Positions 28,712 to 39,152 are shown, numbered from the stretch's first letter. The stretch: DNA of 64,000 bases from Pseudoalteromonas sp. OOF1S-7 (GCF_022347765.1 NZ_JAKRFZ010000003.1:62001-126000); one strand, 5' to 3'. Numbers and translations: made by a program. Notes: generated from the sequence alone by a model not told the origin.

Positions 28712-29875
28712 ATGGCCTGGAACGAACCGGGTAATAATGGCAATGATAACGACCCGTGGAAGAACCGTGGTGGTCGTGATCAGGGGCCACCTGACTTAGA
28801 CGAAGTATTCCGCAAATTCAACAACAAGTTTGGCGGCATGTTTGGCGGTAAGCCAGGCAAAGGCGGCGGTATTGGCGGTGCCGGTATGGTGTTTGTGCTG
28901 TTAATTGCTTTTGTTGTTTGGGCGTTAAGCGGTATTTACACAGTGAAAGAAGCCGAGCGTGGCATAGTGCTTCAATTCGGTGAATTTAACCGTATCGCCG
29001 AGCCGGGTCTGCGCTGGAAAATGACCTTTATTGAACGTGTTATCCCCATTGATATTGAAGCGGTTCGTTCTTTGTCTGCATCGGGTTTTATGCTGACTGA
29101 AGACGAGAATGTCGTGAGTGTTGAGTTCGAGGTTCAGTACCGGGTCGTTGATCCTACCTTGTATCGCTTCAGCGTAACCGATGCCGATCACAGCTTACAG
29201 CAGGCACTGGATAGTGCGTTGCGCTATGTTGTGGGTCACTCTCGCATGGACCAGGTATTAACCACGGGCCGTGAATTGGTACGTCAGCGTACCTGGGATG
29301 AACTGACCAAGATCATCGAGCCATACAACCTGGGTATCATCGTCACCGATGTGAACTTTAAAGACTCACGTCCGCCTGCGGAAGTAAAAGATGCATTTGA
29401 TGACGCCATTGCAGCACAAGAGGATGAAGAGCGCTTCATTCGTGAAGCAGAAGCGTATGCGAGAGAAATCGAGCCGCGTGCCCGTGGTCAGGTGACGCGT
29501 ATGACGCAAGAAGCAGAAGCGTACCGAGAACGCATCACACTGGAAGCACAGGGTGAGGTTGAGCGTTTTGAAAAGCTGCTGCCAGAGTATCAGGCTGCCA
29601 AGCAGGTTACCCGTGAACGTTTGTACATCGAAACCATGGAACAAGTGCTGGGTAACAGCTCTAAAGTGCTGGTTGATGTTAAAGGTGGCAACAACATGAT
29701 GTACCTGCCACTGGATAAGATTATGCAGCAGACTAAGTCGGGCACGCAGGTTACCCTGCCAAGCCAGAGCGACATCAATCAGCTGCGTCAGTCACTGGGC
29801 CAGTCACGAAACAGCACAGTGAATAGCAGTGATGATCGTTTTTCACGTGACCGTTTTAACAATGGTGGGAGGTAG
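28712..29875 (+). CDS. hflK: FtsH-modulating SPFH protein HflK
   Basis: HflK joins HflC in a large ring that encloses the FtsH protease in the inner membrane. The N-terminus is Gly/Asn-rich with WNEPGNNGN, followed by one transmembrane helix (about 57-78) and the SPFH/band-7 domain (VKEAERGIVLQFGEF onwards). A coiled-coil region near 235-290 is rich in Glu, Ala and Arg. The length of 387 is normal. hflC starts five bases downstream. Confidence 0.95.
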   Translation: MAWNEPGNNGNDNDPWKNRGGRDQGPPDLDEVFRKFNNKFGGMFGGKPGKGGGIGGAGMVFVLLIAFVVWALSGIYTVKEAERGIVLQFGEFNRIAEPGLRWKMTFIERVIPIDIEAVRSLSASGFMLTEDENVVSVEFEVQYRVVDPTLYRFSVTDADHSLQQALDSALRYVVGHSRMDQVLTTGRELVRQRTWDELTKIIEPYNLGIIVTDVNFKDSRPPAEVKDAFDDAIAAQEDEERFIREAEAYAREIEPRARGQVTRMTQEAEAYRERITLEAQGEVERFEKLLPEYQAAKQVTRERLYIETMEQVLGNSSKVLVDVKGGNNMMYLPLDKIMQQTKSGTQVTLPSQSDINQLRQSLGQSRNSTVNSSDDRFSRDRFNNGGR

Positions 29876-29880
29876 CTGAC

Positions 29881-30768
29881 ATGAAAAACATGACTATCGT
29901 AGGATTGATCATTGCCGCATTTATGACGTTTTCATCGGTGTTTGTTGTTACAGAAGGGCAACGGGCGATTGTTTTACTGTTCAGTAAAGTACAAAAAGAC
30001 AGCCAGGATAATGCTGTGGTATACGAGCCGGGTCTACATCTGAAAGTGCCATTTTTCAGTCAGGTACGTCGCATTGATGCGCGTATTCAGACGCTGGATG
30101 GCGCACCAGACCGTTTCGTTACCAGTGAGAAAAAAGACTTAATCGTTGATTCATTCGTGAAGTGGCGTGTCAATGATTTCTCCGCTTACTATCTGCGTGC
30201 CAGAGGTGATAAGCAATACGCAGAGACCCTGCTGAAACAAAAAGTGAATAACGGCCTGAGAACGAACTTTGGTTCGCGTACCATTAAAGAGATTGTCTCG
30301 GGTGAACGTAGTGAACTGATGGAAGAAGCGCTGGTACAGGCCTCTGAGAGTGCTCAGGAGCTGGGTATCGAGGTGCTGGATGTGCGGGTTAAGCAAATCA
30401 ACCTGCCAAACGAAGTCAGTAACTCAATCTTCCAGCGGATGCGTGCAGAGCGTACCGCAGTGGCTAAAGAGCACCGCTCAGAAGGTCAGGAAAAGGCGGA
30501 GATCATTCGCGCTGAAGTTGACCGTCGGGTAACCGTTATGCTTGCAGATGCGGAGCGTAATGCCCGTGCTGTGCGCGGTCAGGGTGATGCACTGGCGGCA
30601 AAGATTTATGCTGATGCCTACAACAAGGATCCGGAGTTTTTCGGTTTTGTTCGCTCGCTCGAAGCATATAGAAACACCTTCACCAGCAAAGGCGATGTGA
30701 TGGTATTGTCACCGGATAGCGAGTTCTTCGATTATATGAAGGCTAAAAGAGTGGATAACACGCGTTAG
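29881..30768 (+). CDS. hflC: FtsH-modulating SPFH protein HflC
   Basis: This is the partner of HflK. It has an N-terminal membrane anchor (IVGLIIAAFMTFSSVFVV), the SPFH start VTEGQRAIVLLFSKV, and conserved RRIDARIQTLDG, MRAERTAVAKEHRSEGQEKAEIIRAEV and YNKDPEFFGFVRSLEAY segments. The length is 295 (E. coli 334; this form has a shorter insert). A good terminator follows, ending the long run from nnrDE or hfq. Confidence 0.95.
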   Translation: MKNMTIVGLIIAAFMTFSSVFVVTEGQRAIVLLFSKVQKDSQDNAVVYEPGLHLKVPFFSQVRRIDARIQTLDGAPDRFVTSEKKDLIVDSFVKWRVNDFSAYYLRARGDKQYAETLLKQKVNNGLRTNFGSRTIKEIVSGERSELMEEALVQASESAQELGIEVLDVRVKQINLPNEVSNSIFQRMRAERTAVAKEHRSEGQEKAEIIRAEVDRRVTVMLADAERNARAVRGQGDALAAKIYADAYNKDPEFFGFVRSLEAYRNTFTSKGDVMVLSPDSEFFDYMKAKRVDNTR

Positions 30769-30794
30769 GTATTTTAGAAGCCTGATAATCAATA

Positions 30795-30829
30795 AAAAGC
30801 CAATCCTGTTACATGGGTTGGCTTTTTTT
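30795..30829 (+). terminator. Rho-independent terminator of the hflX-hflK-hflC run
   Basis: AAAGCCAA and TTGGCTTT arms, extended by CC/GG pairs, are followed by seven T. Confidence 0.85.
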
Positions 30830-30854
30830 ATGCGTTGAGTCAGCGTAACTTTGG

Positions 30855-31436
30855 CTACCCAGCAATCAGTAAGTCAGCTTGTTGTCTGGCCGATTGCAGA
30901 ATTTCCTGTTGCAGACGCTGTGAATCTACGCTGCGAGCAATCATAATGCTGCCTGCCAGCAAAGAGATCAACGCCAGCGCACCTGCTTTGCCTTGCTCTG
31001 GTGTCGATTGACTGATTTGTGTCGCTACTTGCTCGAGCAGGGCTGAATAGATCGCTTTAGTTTGGTCATCAGCTCGCATCACGTCACATGACAGAGCGGG
31101 TACCACACAACTGTTGGCAATATCACTTAAATGTTCCTGACTAAGATAGAAATCCAGGAAGTGCTTTGGCCAGTCTTCCTGGTAGAGTTTTTTAAACTGT
31201 GCAACTGAGTCCCTGTAGTCACACATGCCTTTTTCGACGACCTCATGAAACGCCTGGCTTTTAGAGGGGAAGTGGCCATAGAAGGCGCCAGATGTCATGC
31301 CCGCACGTTTGGCCAGCGCATTGATCCCTAAACCCTGATATCCCTCTTCACGAAACCCTTGTCCGGATGAGTCAAGAATATGCGCACGTATTTTATCCAT
31401 ATGCTCTTTTGAGGCTCTCATATTTTGTCCAGTCAT
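30855..31436 (-). CDS. TetR-family transcriptional repressor
   Basis: The N-terminal HTH of TetR type is clear: GINALAKRAGMTSGAFYGHFPSKSQAF, with helices 2-3 at about residues 40-60. The C-terminal ligand domain holds a central DFYLSQEHLSDIANSCVVPALSCDVM, which resembles the group that regulates drug and electrophile responses. The start at 31436 has no clear ribosome site, and the next ATG at 31421 has a weak GGA, so the N-terminus may be five residues shorter. It diverges from a tautomerase gene, and three GATC-centred palindromes lie between them, so it probably represses both. Confidence 0.9.
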   Translation of the reverse strand: MTGQNMRASKEHMDKIRAHILDSSGQGFREEGYQGLGINALAKRAGMTSGAFYGHFPSKSQAFHEVVEKGMCDYRDSVAQFKKLYQEDWPKHFLDFYLSQEHLSDIANSCVVPALSCDVMRADDQTKAIYSALLEQVATQISQSTPEQGKAGALALISLLAGSIMIARSVDSQRLQQEILQSARQQADLLIAG

Positions 31437-31444
31437 AGAAATAA

Positions 31445-31458
31445 ATAATGATCATTAT
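31445..31458. promoter_or_regulatory. Palindrome 1 of the TetR-tautomerase intergenic region
   Basis: ATAATGATCATTAT is a perfect 14-base palindrome. On the minus strand it overlaps a TATAAT placed to act as a -10 for the regulator gene. Confidence 0.5.
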
Positions 31459-31465
31459 ATTTAAC

Positions 31466-31495
31466 TTGAATTAAATAGCGATCGCTATTTATAAT
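31466..31495 (+). promoter_or_regulatory. Promoter of the tautomerase gene, operator inside the spacer
   Basis: TTGAAT (31466-31471) and a consensus TATAAT (31490-31495) are spaced by 18 bases. Palindrome 2 fills the spacer. Confidence 0.65.
31472..31491. promoter_or_regulatory. Palindrome 2, probable main operator of the TetR regulator
   Basis: TAAATAGCGATCGCTATTTA is a perfect 20-base palindrome lying between the -35 and -10 of the tautomerase promoter. Binding here would block RNA polymerase. Confidence 0.75.
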
Positions 31496-31501
31496 CTAAT
31501 G

Positions 31502-31517
31502 GATAGTGATCGCTATC
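31502..31517. promoter_or_regulatory. Palindrome 3, second operator copy
   Basis: GATAGTGATCGCTATC matches palindrome 2 in its core with one mismatched pair, 28 bases downstream centre to centre, so probably the same protein binds it. It lies at or just after the predicted transcription start. Confidence 0.65.
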
Positions 31518-31551
31518 TAAAATTTTTCAATCAGATTAAAAGGAAAAGATC

Positions 31552-31971
31552 ATGCCGATTCAAATTATTATGTCTGAAGGCCTCGTGTCTAAGCGTTCCG
31601 CACAGGTGCTGCATCAACAGTTAGGTCAGGCGTTTTTAGACAACCATGAAATCAGTGACAACCGGTTTATGCTGCCTAATATTGTGGGGGAAGTCGTGTT
31701 TATCGACAGTGAGCTGACGTTTTCAGGCTTAGCAGTTTCTCCACTGGCCATCGTAGAGCTCAGAGTGCCCGCTTTTACCTTTGCCACAGAGGTTCAGAAA
31801 GAGCGTTTTGTAAGCGAAGCGACAGAACTGGTTTTAAGCCATACACAGGGTAAGCTAAGCAAGGAGTCAATCTGGGTGAATGCGGTATACACGGTAGATG
31901 GCATGTGGGGAATAGCAGGTCAGGCATATACCAATGCTCAGCTTGAACAGGCCATTGTGAATGCTAAGTAG
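31552..31971 (+). CDS. Tautomerase-family protein
   Basis: The protein begins MPIQIIMSEG, so proline becomes residue 1 after loss of methionine, the catalytic base of the 4-oxalocrotonate tautomerase superfamily. The remainder (IVELRVPAFTFATEVQKERF, WVNAVYTVDGMWGIAGQAYTN) resembles the longer 130-140 residue tautomerase proteins often found beside TetR genes. The native substrate is unknown. An AAGGA ribosome site precedes the ATG. It diverges from the TetR gene and is probably induced by its ligand. Confidence 0.78.
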   Translation: MPIQIIMSEGLVSKRSAQVLHQQLGQAFLDNHEISDNRFMLPNIVGEVVFIDSELTFSGLAVSPLAIVELRVPAFTFATEVQKERFVSEATELVLSHTQGKLSKESIWVNAVYTVDGMWGIAGQAYTNAQLEQAIVNAK

Positions 31972-32003
31972 AAGCTGACACAATCGTGTTTCGCTTTATC
32001 AGG

Positions 32004-32025
32004 AAGGCCGCTGACACGGCCTTTT
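32004..32025 (+). terminator. Terminator of the tautomerase gene
   Basis: AAGGCCG-CTGACA-CGGCCTT is followed by TTATTATT; the U run is short. Confidence 0.65.
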
Positions 32026-32211
32026 ATTATTGCTAAAATCGGGTTGCCCTTATGCTCTCAGAACGCGTTCAGTGGGCCCCGTGTAATCGCTGTGTAATCA
32101 CAAATTGCATTAATATAATCCCCTTAAATTCATCAGGATCCCTGTAAGTGCGGAAAAAATAGCCGTAATGGGGTGTTTTGAACGTGCTTTTCTGATAAAA
32201 TCTGCGCCTAA

Positions 32212-33549
<1,338 letters not shown>

Positions 33550-33563
33550 GCATTGAAAATAAA

Positions 33564-33588
33564 AAAAGCTGCTTCGGCAGCTTTTTTT
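33564..33588 (+). terminator. Rho-independent terminator of purA
   Basis: AAAAAGCTGC-TTCG-GCAGCTTTTT has a stable tetraloop and flanking A and T runs. Confidence 0.9.
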
Positions 33589-33679
33589 ATGTCTGCTAAG
33601 ACATACAGCATGTCTGAAACACGGTCCGCGTAGTGGCACATTTATTGTATACTTAAAGTCAGTGTGTCATTGATACGTA

Positions 33680-34318
33680 TTGAATATGAACAAGCATCCT
33701 AGTATTTTATCGGCGCTTATTGTAAGCGCTTGCTTATTGATGAGCTTTGATTCTAAAAGCGATGAGGCGATTGAGGCTGTCCCCCTGTACAGCCAGGCAG
33801 AGTTGCTGGAACTGATCAGTCGCAACGCACACCTGAAGCGAGTGAAAGACGATGATTGTCAGTTGGTTCAGGATATTGAAGCCCGTGCCGAAATAATGGC
33901 GCTGCCGTCGTATCAGTTCCTTTATGGCGATATGCTGGCCTACGCGGTCTGTGTTGATCGTAATGTTGAGCTTGGTCTGTATTATATGCGCAAGGCGGCT
34001 GAGCAGGGTTTGGCAGCAGCGCTGGAGCAGCTTGGCCGCTATTATGACCTTGGCAAGCTGGTGCAGATGGATAAGCGCATGGCCATCACCTACTTGCGAG
34101 AGGCCTCGGTGCTGGGGAATTTAAAAGCTCAGTTACGTCTGGTCGATTTGTTCAATAAGGGTTATGGCAGCCCAAGAGATTACGAAGATGCTTATCGCTG
34201 GCTGTTTCACGCTGCTGTCGCAGACAAAAAACTGCATAAGCGCATTGAAACGGCGCTGGCGTTACTGGCGCAGAAAATGCCGGACAGCGTGGTGAAACGT
34301 GCCCGGTTACCGATATAA
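33680..34318 (+). CDS. motX: Sodium-driven polar flagellar motor protein MotX
   Basis: MotX is a periplasmic T-ring component of the sodium-driven polar flagellum, where it helps hold the PomA/PomB stators. The 212-residue protein has a signal peptide, then DDCQLVQDIEARAEIMALPSYQFLYGDMLA in outline and Sel1-type repeats (GLYYMRKAAEQGLAAALEQLGRYYDLG, then AITYLREASVLGNLKAQL), matching my memory of Vibrio MotX in order and length. Two cysteines (in DDCQ and AVCVDRN) are in the expected places. The stop faces an antiporter gene two bases away. Confidence 0.85.
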   Translation: MNMNKHPSILSALIVSACLLMSFDSKSDEAIEAVPLYSQAELLELISRNAHLKRVKDDDCQLVQDIEARAEIMALPSYQFLYGDMLAYAVCVDRNVELGLYYMRKAAEQGLAAALEQLGRYYDLGKLVQMDKRMAITYLREASVLGNLKAQLRLVDLFNKGYGSPRDYEDAYRWLFHAAVADKKLHKRIETALALLAQKMPDSVVKRARLPI

Positions 34319-34320
34319 TA

Positions 34321-36177
34321 CTAATCTCCCAGCTTTTCTCCGATGGGCGCTTCTTTTTGCGCGGGATCTTTGAGCACCGACAGTTTAGGCGGTTGTAATG
34401 CCAATACCCGCTCTCCGCTGCCAGGGGCATTTTTCATCTGCGGGGTAAAGGGGCGCACTGGCAGGCCATCATCATTTTTGCCTGCTTCTCCTATGATGAA
34501 CAAGGGAATGGCTTCTTTATTTACTTCCTGATACTGCGTCCAGGTAAACTCTTCCGATAGCCGGGTCGCGCTGACCTTGCCGCCTTTGGCCATCATGCTA
34601 CTCAGCTTGGCATAATTGCCTTCATCCCCAAACAACAGCTGGCGTGACAGGAATGTGGCGCTGTCTTTGTTGGCTTTGGCATGGTTTGTCGAGGATTTCA
34701 GTGAGTAGACGTTCTGATCGCCCAGCAGGTGAGAGAAGTATTGTACGCCCAGTGCATTATGGTGACGGTTAGGCGACAGTGCCATCACCGATTTAAGGCT
34801 GGTCAGTGGCAGGTAGCGTTCGGCATGCTCAGATTGCGGGTTACCATAGTAACAGGGCAGGCCATCCATACGAGCCATTTTGCAGTTTTCCCATGCCGGA
34901 TCCGACAGATAGACATCCACATTTTGTTCTTTTAAGCCCCGGGCTATCGCGCGCGATACATGGTTGGCACCAATCAGCAATAAAGTATTAGGCGCAGGCT
35001 GACGCACTTTAAGTAAGCGAGCCAGTGGAGTCGCAGTAAGGCTTTGTAAGATCACGGTAATGATGATCACGGTAAAGATCAGCGGGACCATCTTATTGGC
35101 ATCGGGGTAGCCCGATTGCATCATACTCAGTGCGAATACAGAGCCTACGGCCGCCGCAACGATGCCTCGTGGCGCAATCCAGGCAAGCAGCAGCCGCGAG
35201 CGTAGCGGTAAATCGCTGCCAAAGGTAGAGACCGCGATACTCAGGGGGCGGGCGACAAACAGCACAATGGCCAGAAAGATGAACACATCACCGTCTAGCA
35301 GCATCAGATCTTCCAGTTGCAGGCGAGCAGCGAGCAGTATAAATAAACTGGAGATCAGGATCATCGACAAGTCTTCTTTGAACTCCAGGACCGAGTCAAT
35401 TTCTAAATCGTCCTGATTGGCCAACCAGATCCCAAAAATGGTGACGGCCAGAAGTCCTGACTCATGACTCAGGTGGTTCGCCAGGGTAAAACTGAACAAT
35501 ACCAGCGCAAGAATGCCAAACTTGTGGAGCTCGTACGGTAGCCACTCCCGGCGGATGATGGTGGTGGTCAGCCAGCCTGCCACAATCCCCACAGAGGTCC
35601 CCACCCCCAGCGTTGAAAACAGCGCCAGCATCGTATGGCTGAATACGGCGGCTTCCCCGACCTGGTTGACCGCCTCGAACACCAAAACCGCGAATAACGC
35701 GCCTATGGGATCAATAACGATGCCTTCCCAGCGCAGGATCCGATCAATGTCTTTTTCCGGTCGCATGGCGTTAAGCATCGGGGCTATCACGGTTGGTCCA
35801 GTGACCACCAGTACCGCCCCCAGTACCGCTGCCACCCGCCAGTCCAGCTCCAGCAGCCAGATAGCGCTGGCGGTGAGGATTGCAAAGGTGGTTAGCATGC
35901 CGATTGAGCACAGATTGCGTACGACTTTTCCTATGCCTTTCAGTTCATGAAAGTGTAGTGTTAATGCCCCCTCGAACAAGATAATGGCAACGGATAGTGA
36001 GACAACGGGAAAGAGTAAATCGCCGAGCAACAGATCTGGCTGTAACTGACCAGAAACGGGGCCCAGCAACAAGCCAGTAAGAAGTAAAAATAAAATAGCC
36101 GGAACCCGGCAAACCCAGGCAAGCCATTGGGCTAAAACAGAAAATAACGCAATCCCGGCAATATAAATAGCTGACAT
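34321..36177 (-). CDS. NhaP-type Na+(K+)/H+ antiporter with C-terminal regulatory domain
   Basis: About 12 membrane segments fill residues 1-400, of the CPA1 type: ILFEGALTLHF, VVTGPTVIAPML and a helix with WEGIVIDPIGALFAVLVFEA, in which the acidic residues carry ions. A TrkA-N-like cytosolic domain follows (NTLLLIGANHVSRAIARGLKEQNVDVYL, residues about 415-520). The length of 618 suits CPA1 proteins with this tail. It probably exchanges sodium or potassium for protons in the inner membrane. It converges tightly on motX. Confidence 0.88.
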   Translation of the reverse strand: MSAIYIAGIALFSVLAQWLAWVCRVPAILFLLLTGLLLGPVSGQLQPDLLLGDLLFPVVSLSVAIILFEGALTLHFHELKGIGKVVRNLCSIGMLTTFAILTASAIWLLELDWRVAAVLGAVLVVTGPTVIAPMLNAMRPEKDIDRILRWEGIVIDPIGALFAVLVFEAVNQVGEAAVFSHTMLALFSTLGVGTSVGIVAGWLTTTIIRREWLPYELHKFGILALVLFSFTLANHLSHESGLLAVTIFGIWLANQDDLEIDSVLEFKEDLSMILISSLFILLAARLQLEDLMLLDGDVFIFLAIVLFVARPLSIAVSTFGSDLPLRSRLLLAWIAPRGIVAAAVGSVFALSMMQSGYPDANKMVPLIFTVIIITVILQSLTATPLARLLKVRQPAPNTLLLIGANHVSRAIARGLKEQNVDVYLSDPAWENCKMARMDGLPCYYGNPQSEHAERYLPLTSLKSVMALSPNRHHNALGVQYFSHLLGDQNVYSLKSSTNHAKANKDSATFLSRQLLFGDEGNYAKLSSMMAKGGKVSATRLSEEFTWTQYQEVNKEAIPLFIIGEAGKNDDGLPVRPFTPQMKNAPGSGERVLALQPPKLSVLKDPAQKEAPIGEKLGD

Positions 36178-36816
36178 AGCTGCTCCCGCAGGTTGGGGTA
36201 AATTTAATTATAGTGTTTGCTTGGTTATAGCACAGTCAAACCACAAATAAAGTGTTAGTGCAGTTTACAATGCCAATCAATGTCACTTTTTCACAGTCAA
36301 TTTGTGCAGTAAAAAATCTGAAGTGAGTGTGGTAGCGATCTGATAAATAAGCACTATCAGTTAGGTTTATGGCGACTATAAATCATTTACATCCGAACGG
36401 GTTGCAATTTGAACCGGATCCGCGCTAAGGTATATAGCGTTTATTCGAGCGGGCTTTGCGCCCATCATCAATCTACTCATGTGCGCAATTATTCATTGCG
36501 ATCAGGCCTTTTTTGCCGCACCAAACCATGGTGAGCCTGCAAAAAACGGCCCGACCCAAAGAGCTGGTCTCTTAGGTCACAATCAATCTTTCTTAGTTTT
36601 CGCAGCCACAGTTGCTTGTTAGTACTGAATAATTCAGTGCGTGCATGTCAGGGGTCTGTCTGTTTGCCGTTTCGAAATGTATGCTGTATTCGTATGAGTG
36701 GGTATTTCGAAGCCGTTGTTATCTTATCTTTTGTGGTCGCGTATGCTGACAAAGAAGCGTTGTAGTATCAACCTGGATACTGCGCGCATGAGGGTATAAG
36801 GTAAAACGGAAAAAAC
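36178..36816. other. 639-base intergenic region before proB; no gene seen
   Basis: No convincing ORF was found. Several small stem-loops are visible: CGCTA...TAGCG (36423-36439), GGGC-TTTGC-GCCC near 36451-36463, a bipartite hairpin with GACC/GGTC and AGAG/CTCT arms (36553-36578), and the palindrome ACTGAAT-A-ATTCAGT (36624-36638). It must hold the divergent promoters of the antiporter and proBA. A small RNA or a regulated proB leader is possible but unproven. Confidence 0.4.
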
Positions 36817-37908
36817 ATGTCAATTGAAACATCTCAACGCATCGTAATAAAAATCGGCAGTGCGTTAATCGCACCAGAGCAGGACGGTTGCCGCTCACGT
36901 TACCTGCTTAACATTGCACAGTTTATTGTGCAGTGTCGCGCCAAAGGCAAAGAGGTGCTGCTGGTGTCATCCGGCGCTGTGGCGGCCGGGTCGCACCTGT
37001 TCAAAAATAAAGACAAAAGCTCTGTGGCGGTGAAAAAGGCCATGGCGGCGGCAGGGCAGACAGAAATGATCTCGACCTGGGAACGTTTTTTTGACTTTCC
37101 GTCGGCCCAGCTATTACTGACCCACGGCGATTTGCGTGACCGCGATCGTTACAACAGTATTCGTGAAACATTGTTCACTTTACTGGAGCAAGGGATCCTG
37201 CCTATTATCAACGAAAATGATGCGGTGACGACGGACAATTTGAAGGTCGGTGATAACGACAATTTATCTGCCATGGTGGCGGCGGCAGCCGATGCGGATT
37301 GTTTGATCATCTGCTCTGACGTCAACGGATTGTACGATAAAGATCCCAATAAAAATCAGGATGCCAGATTGCTGGATACCGTGGGCGAGTTGACTCCGGA
37401 AATTTATGCCATGACTGGCGGGCCAACCAGCAGTGTTGGCACAGGGGGAATGAGAACTAAACTACAGGCGGCAGAAAAGGCCACATCCCATGGTATTGTG
37501 ACTTATATCGTGAACGGCTTTAATGAAGACACTTTCTCTGAGCTGCTCAATGGAGCGAATCCGGGGACGCGTTTTCTGCCCTATGACACGCCGATGCAGG
37601 AGGCTGTGCACTGGATGACACACACGGCATCGGAGCAGGGCGAGTTGATCGTCGAGGCAAATGAATTTGATGAACTGAGCTGTGACGATATCGTGGCGGT
37701 TAATGGTGATTTCTCGGCGGGCGAAACCGTACTGGTGAGAAACGAAGACGGTCAGAAACTGGCCAAGGCAAACAGTAATTACAGCAGCTGTTTGCTTAAC
37801 TTTATTGCCCAGCAGGATAAAGATATCGTGACTGAGAAAGTTCAGGACAGCATAGGCCCGGTTATCTCACAAAATGATATTGCAGTATTTGAGGAAAGAA
37901 AATCATGA
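36817..37908 (+). CDS. proB: Glutamate 5-kinase
   Basis: ProB phosphorylates glutamate in the first step of proline synthesis and is feedback-inhibited by proline. The amino-acid kinase domain (about 1-255) shows VIKIGSALIAP, LVSSGAVAAG, INENDAVTTDNLKVGDND and GGMRTKLQAAEKA. A PUA domain follows (about 275-355). The length is 363 (E. coli 367). The long 639-base leader upstream is unusual. proA begins inside the last codons. Confidence 0.96.
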   Translation: MSIETSQRIVIKIGSALIAPEQDGCRSRYLLNIAQFIVQCRAKGKEVLLVSSGAVAAGSHLFKNKDKSSVAVKKAMAAAGQTEMISTWERFFDFPSAQLLLTHGDLRDRDRYNSIRETLFTLLEQGILPIINENDAVTTDNLKVGDNDNLSAMVAAAADADCLIICSDVNGLYDKDPNKNQDARLLDTVGELTPEIYAMTGGPTSSVGTGGMRTKLQAAEKATSHGIVTYIVNGFNEDTFSELLNGANPGTRFLPYDTPMQEAVHWMTHTASEQGELIVEANEFDELSCDDIVAVNGDFSAGETVLVRNEDGQKLAKANSNYSSCLLNFIAQQDKDIVTEKVQDSIGPVISQNDIAVFEERKS

Positions 37909-39152
37909 GCTTAATTACAGACATTGCACACAATGCAGCGCAGGCGGCAAAAACCCTGGCGCTGTTATCCACAACACAAAAAGACGCAGTTTTGCGTGGT
38001 ATGGCAGGCGCGCTCAGAGTCAGTATGGATGACATCATTCATGCCAATCAACAGGATCTGGAGGCTGCACGTGACAATCAGTTGCCAGCAGCCATGATAG
38101 ACCGTCTGACACTGACGCCTGAGCGTATCGAAGACATGGCACAGGGGATTGAAACCATCATCGAACTACCCGATCCGGTTGGCACAGTAAGAGACTTGGG
38201 CACACGACCCAACGGCATAGAGATCAGAAAAATGCGCGTGCCATTGGGCGTGGTGTGTATGATTTACGAAGCCCGTCCGAACGTCACGGCCGATGCCGGT
38301 GCTTTGTGTTTTAAATCGGGCAATGGCGTGATCCTGCGTGGCGGTAAAGAAGCGCTGCAAAGTTCACTGGCTATCGCCAAAGTACTGCACGGCGTGCTGG
38401 AAACCCACAGCCTGCCGACGGCACTGATCAGTGTGATCCCGGACCCGGATCGCAGTCTGATGATGGAGTTGATGCAGCAAAAAGACTATATCGACCTGAT
38501 CATCCCACGTGGCGGTGAGGGCCTGATCCAGTTTGTAACGCAAAACAGTACGGTCCCAGTGATCCAGCACTTTAAAGGGGTGTGCCACTTGTATGTAGAT
38601 AAAGCCGCCGATCTCGACAAGGCACTGCAACTGCTGCTTAATGGTAAAACCCAGCGTACCGGCGTGTGTAATGCACTCGAAGGTTTGATTGTTCATCAGG
38701 ACATTGCCGGGCAGTTTTTAGCGCAAGCCGCAGAAGCCTTGCAGCAGTGCGGCGTCAAGATCAATGCTGATCAGGCGAGTGCCGGCTATTTCGAGAATGC
38801 CACTGTGCTGGCTGACGATGAGTTTGGCGAGGAGTATCTGAGCCTGGAGATAGCAGTGAAACAGGTCGCGGATTTCAGTGCGGCAGTCGCACATATTGAC
38901 CGCTTTGGTAGTCATCACACCGAAGTGATCTGTACTCAGGATGCACAGACCGCAGAACTGTTCCAGCGCAGTGTTGATGCCTCTGTTGTGATGGTAAATG
39001 CCTCTTCACGTTTCAGTGATGGCGGTCAGCTTGGACTGGGCGCAGAAATTGGTATTGCAACGACCAAGCTTCATGCTTATGGTCCGATGGGGCTCGAATC
39101 GCTGACAACAGAGAAATACCTGGTCAATGGTGAAGGTCAGATCAGAAATTAA
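37905..39152 (+). CDS. proA: Gamma-glutamyl phosphate reductase
   Basis: ProA reduces gamma-glutamyl phosphate to glutamate semialdehyde with NADPH. The conserved blocks are KMRVPLGVVCMIYEARPNVT in outline, LRGGKEA, and the catalytic cysteine in KTQRTGVCNALEGL. The length of 415 is typical (E. coli 417). The ATG overlaps the proB stop (ATGA), so the two are translationally coupled. Confidence 0.97.
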   Translation: MSLITDIAHNAAQAAKTLALLSTTQKDAVLRGMAGALRVSMDDIIHANQQDLEAARDNQLPAAMIDRLTLTPERIEDMAQGIETIIELPDPVGTVRDLGTRPNGIEIRKMRVPLGVVCMIYEARPNVTADAGALCFKSGNGVILRGGKEALQSSLAIAKVLHGVLETHSLPTALISVIPDPDRSLMMELMQQKDYIDLIIPRGGEGLIQFVTQNSTVPVIQHFKGVCHLYVDKAADLDKALQLLLNGKTQRTGVCNALEGLIVHQDIAGQFLAQAAEALQQCGVKINADQASAGYFENATVLADDEFGEEYLSLEIAVKQVADFSAAVAHIDRFGSHHTEVICTQDAQTAELFQRSVDASVVMVNASSRFSDGGQLGLGAEIGIATTKLHAYGPMGLESLTTEKYLVNGEGQIRN

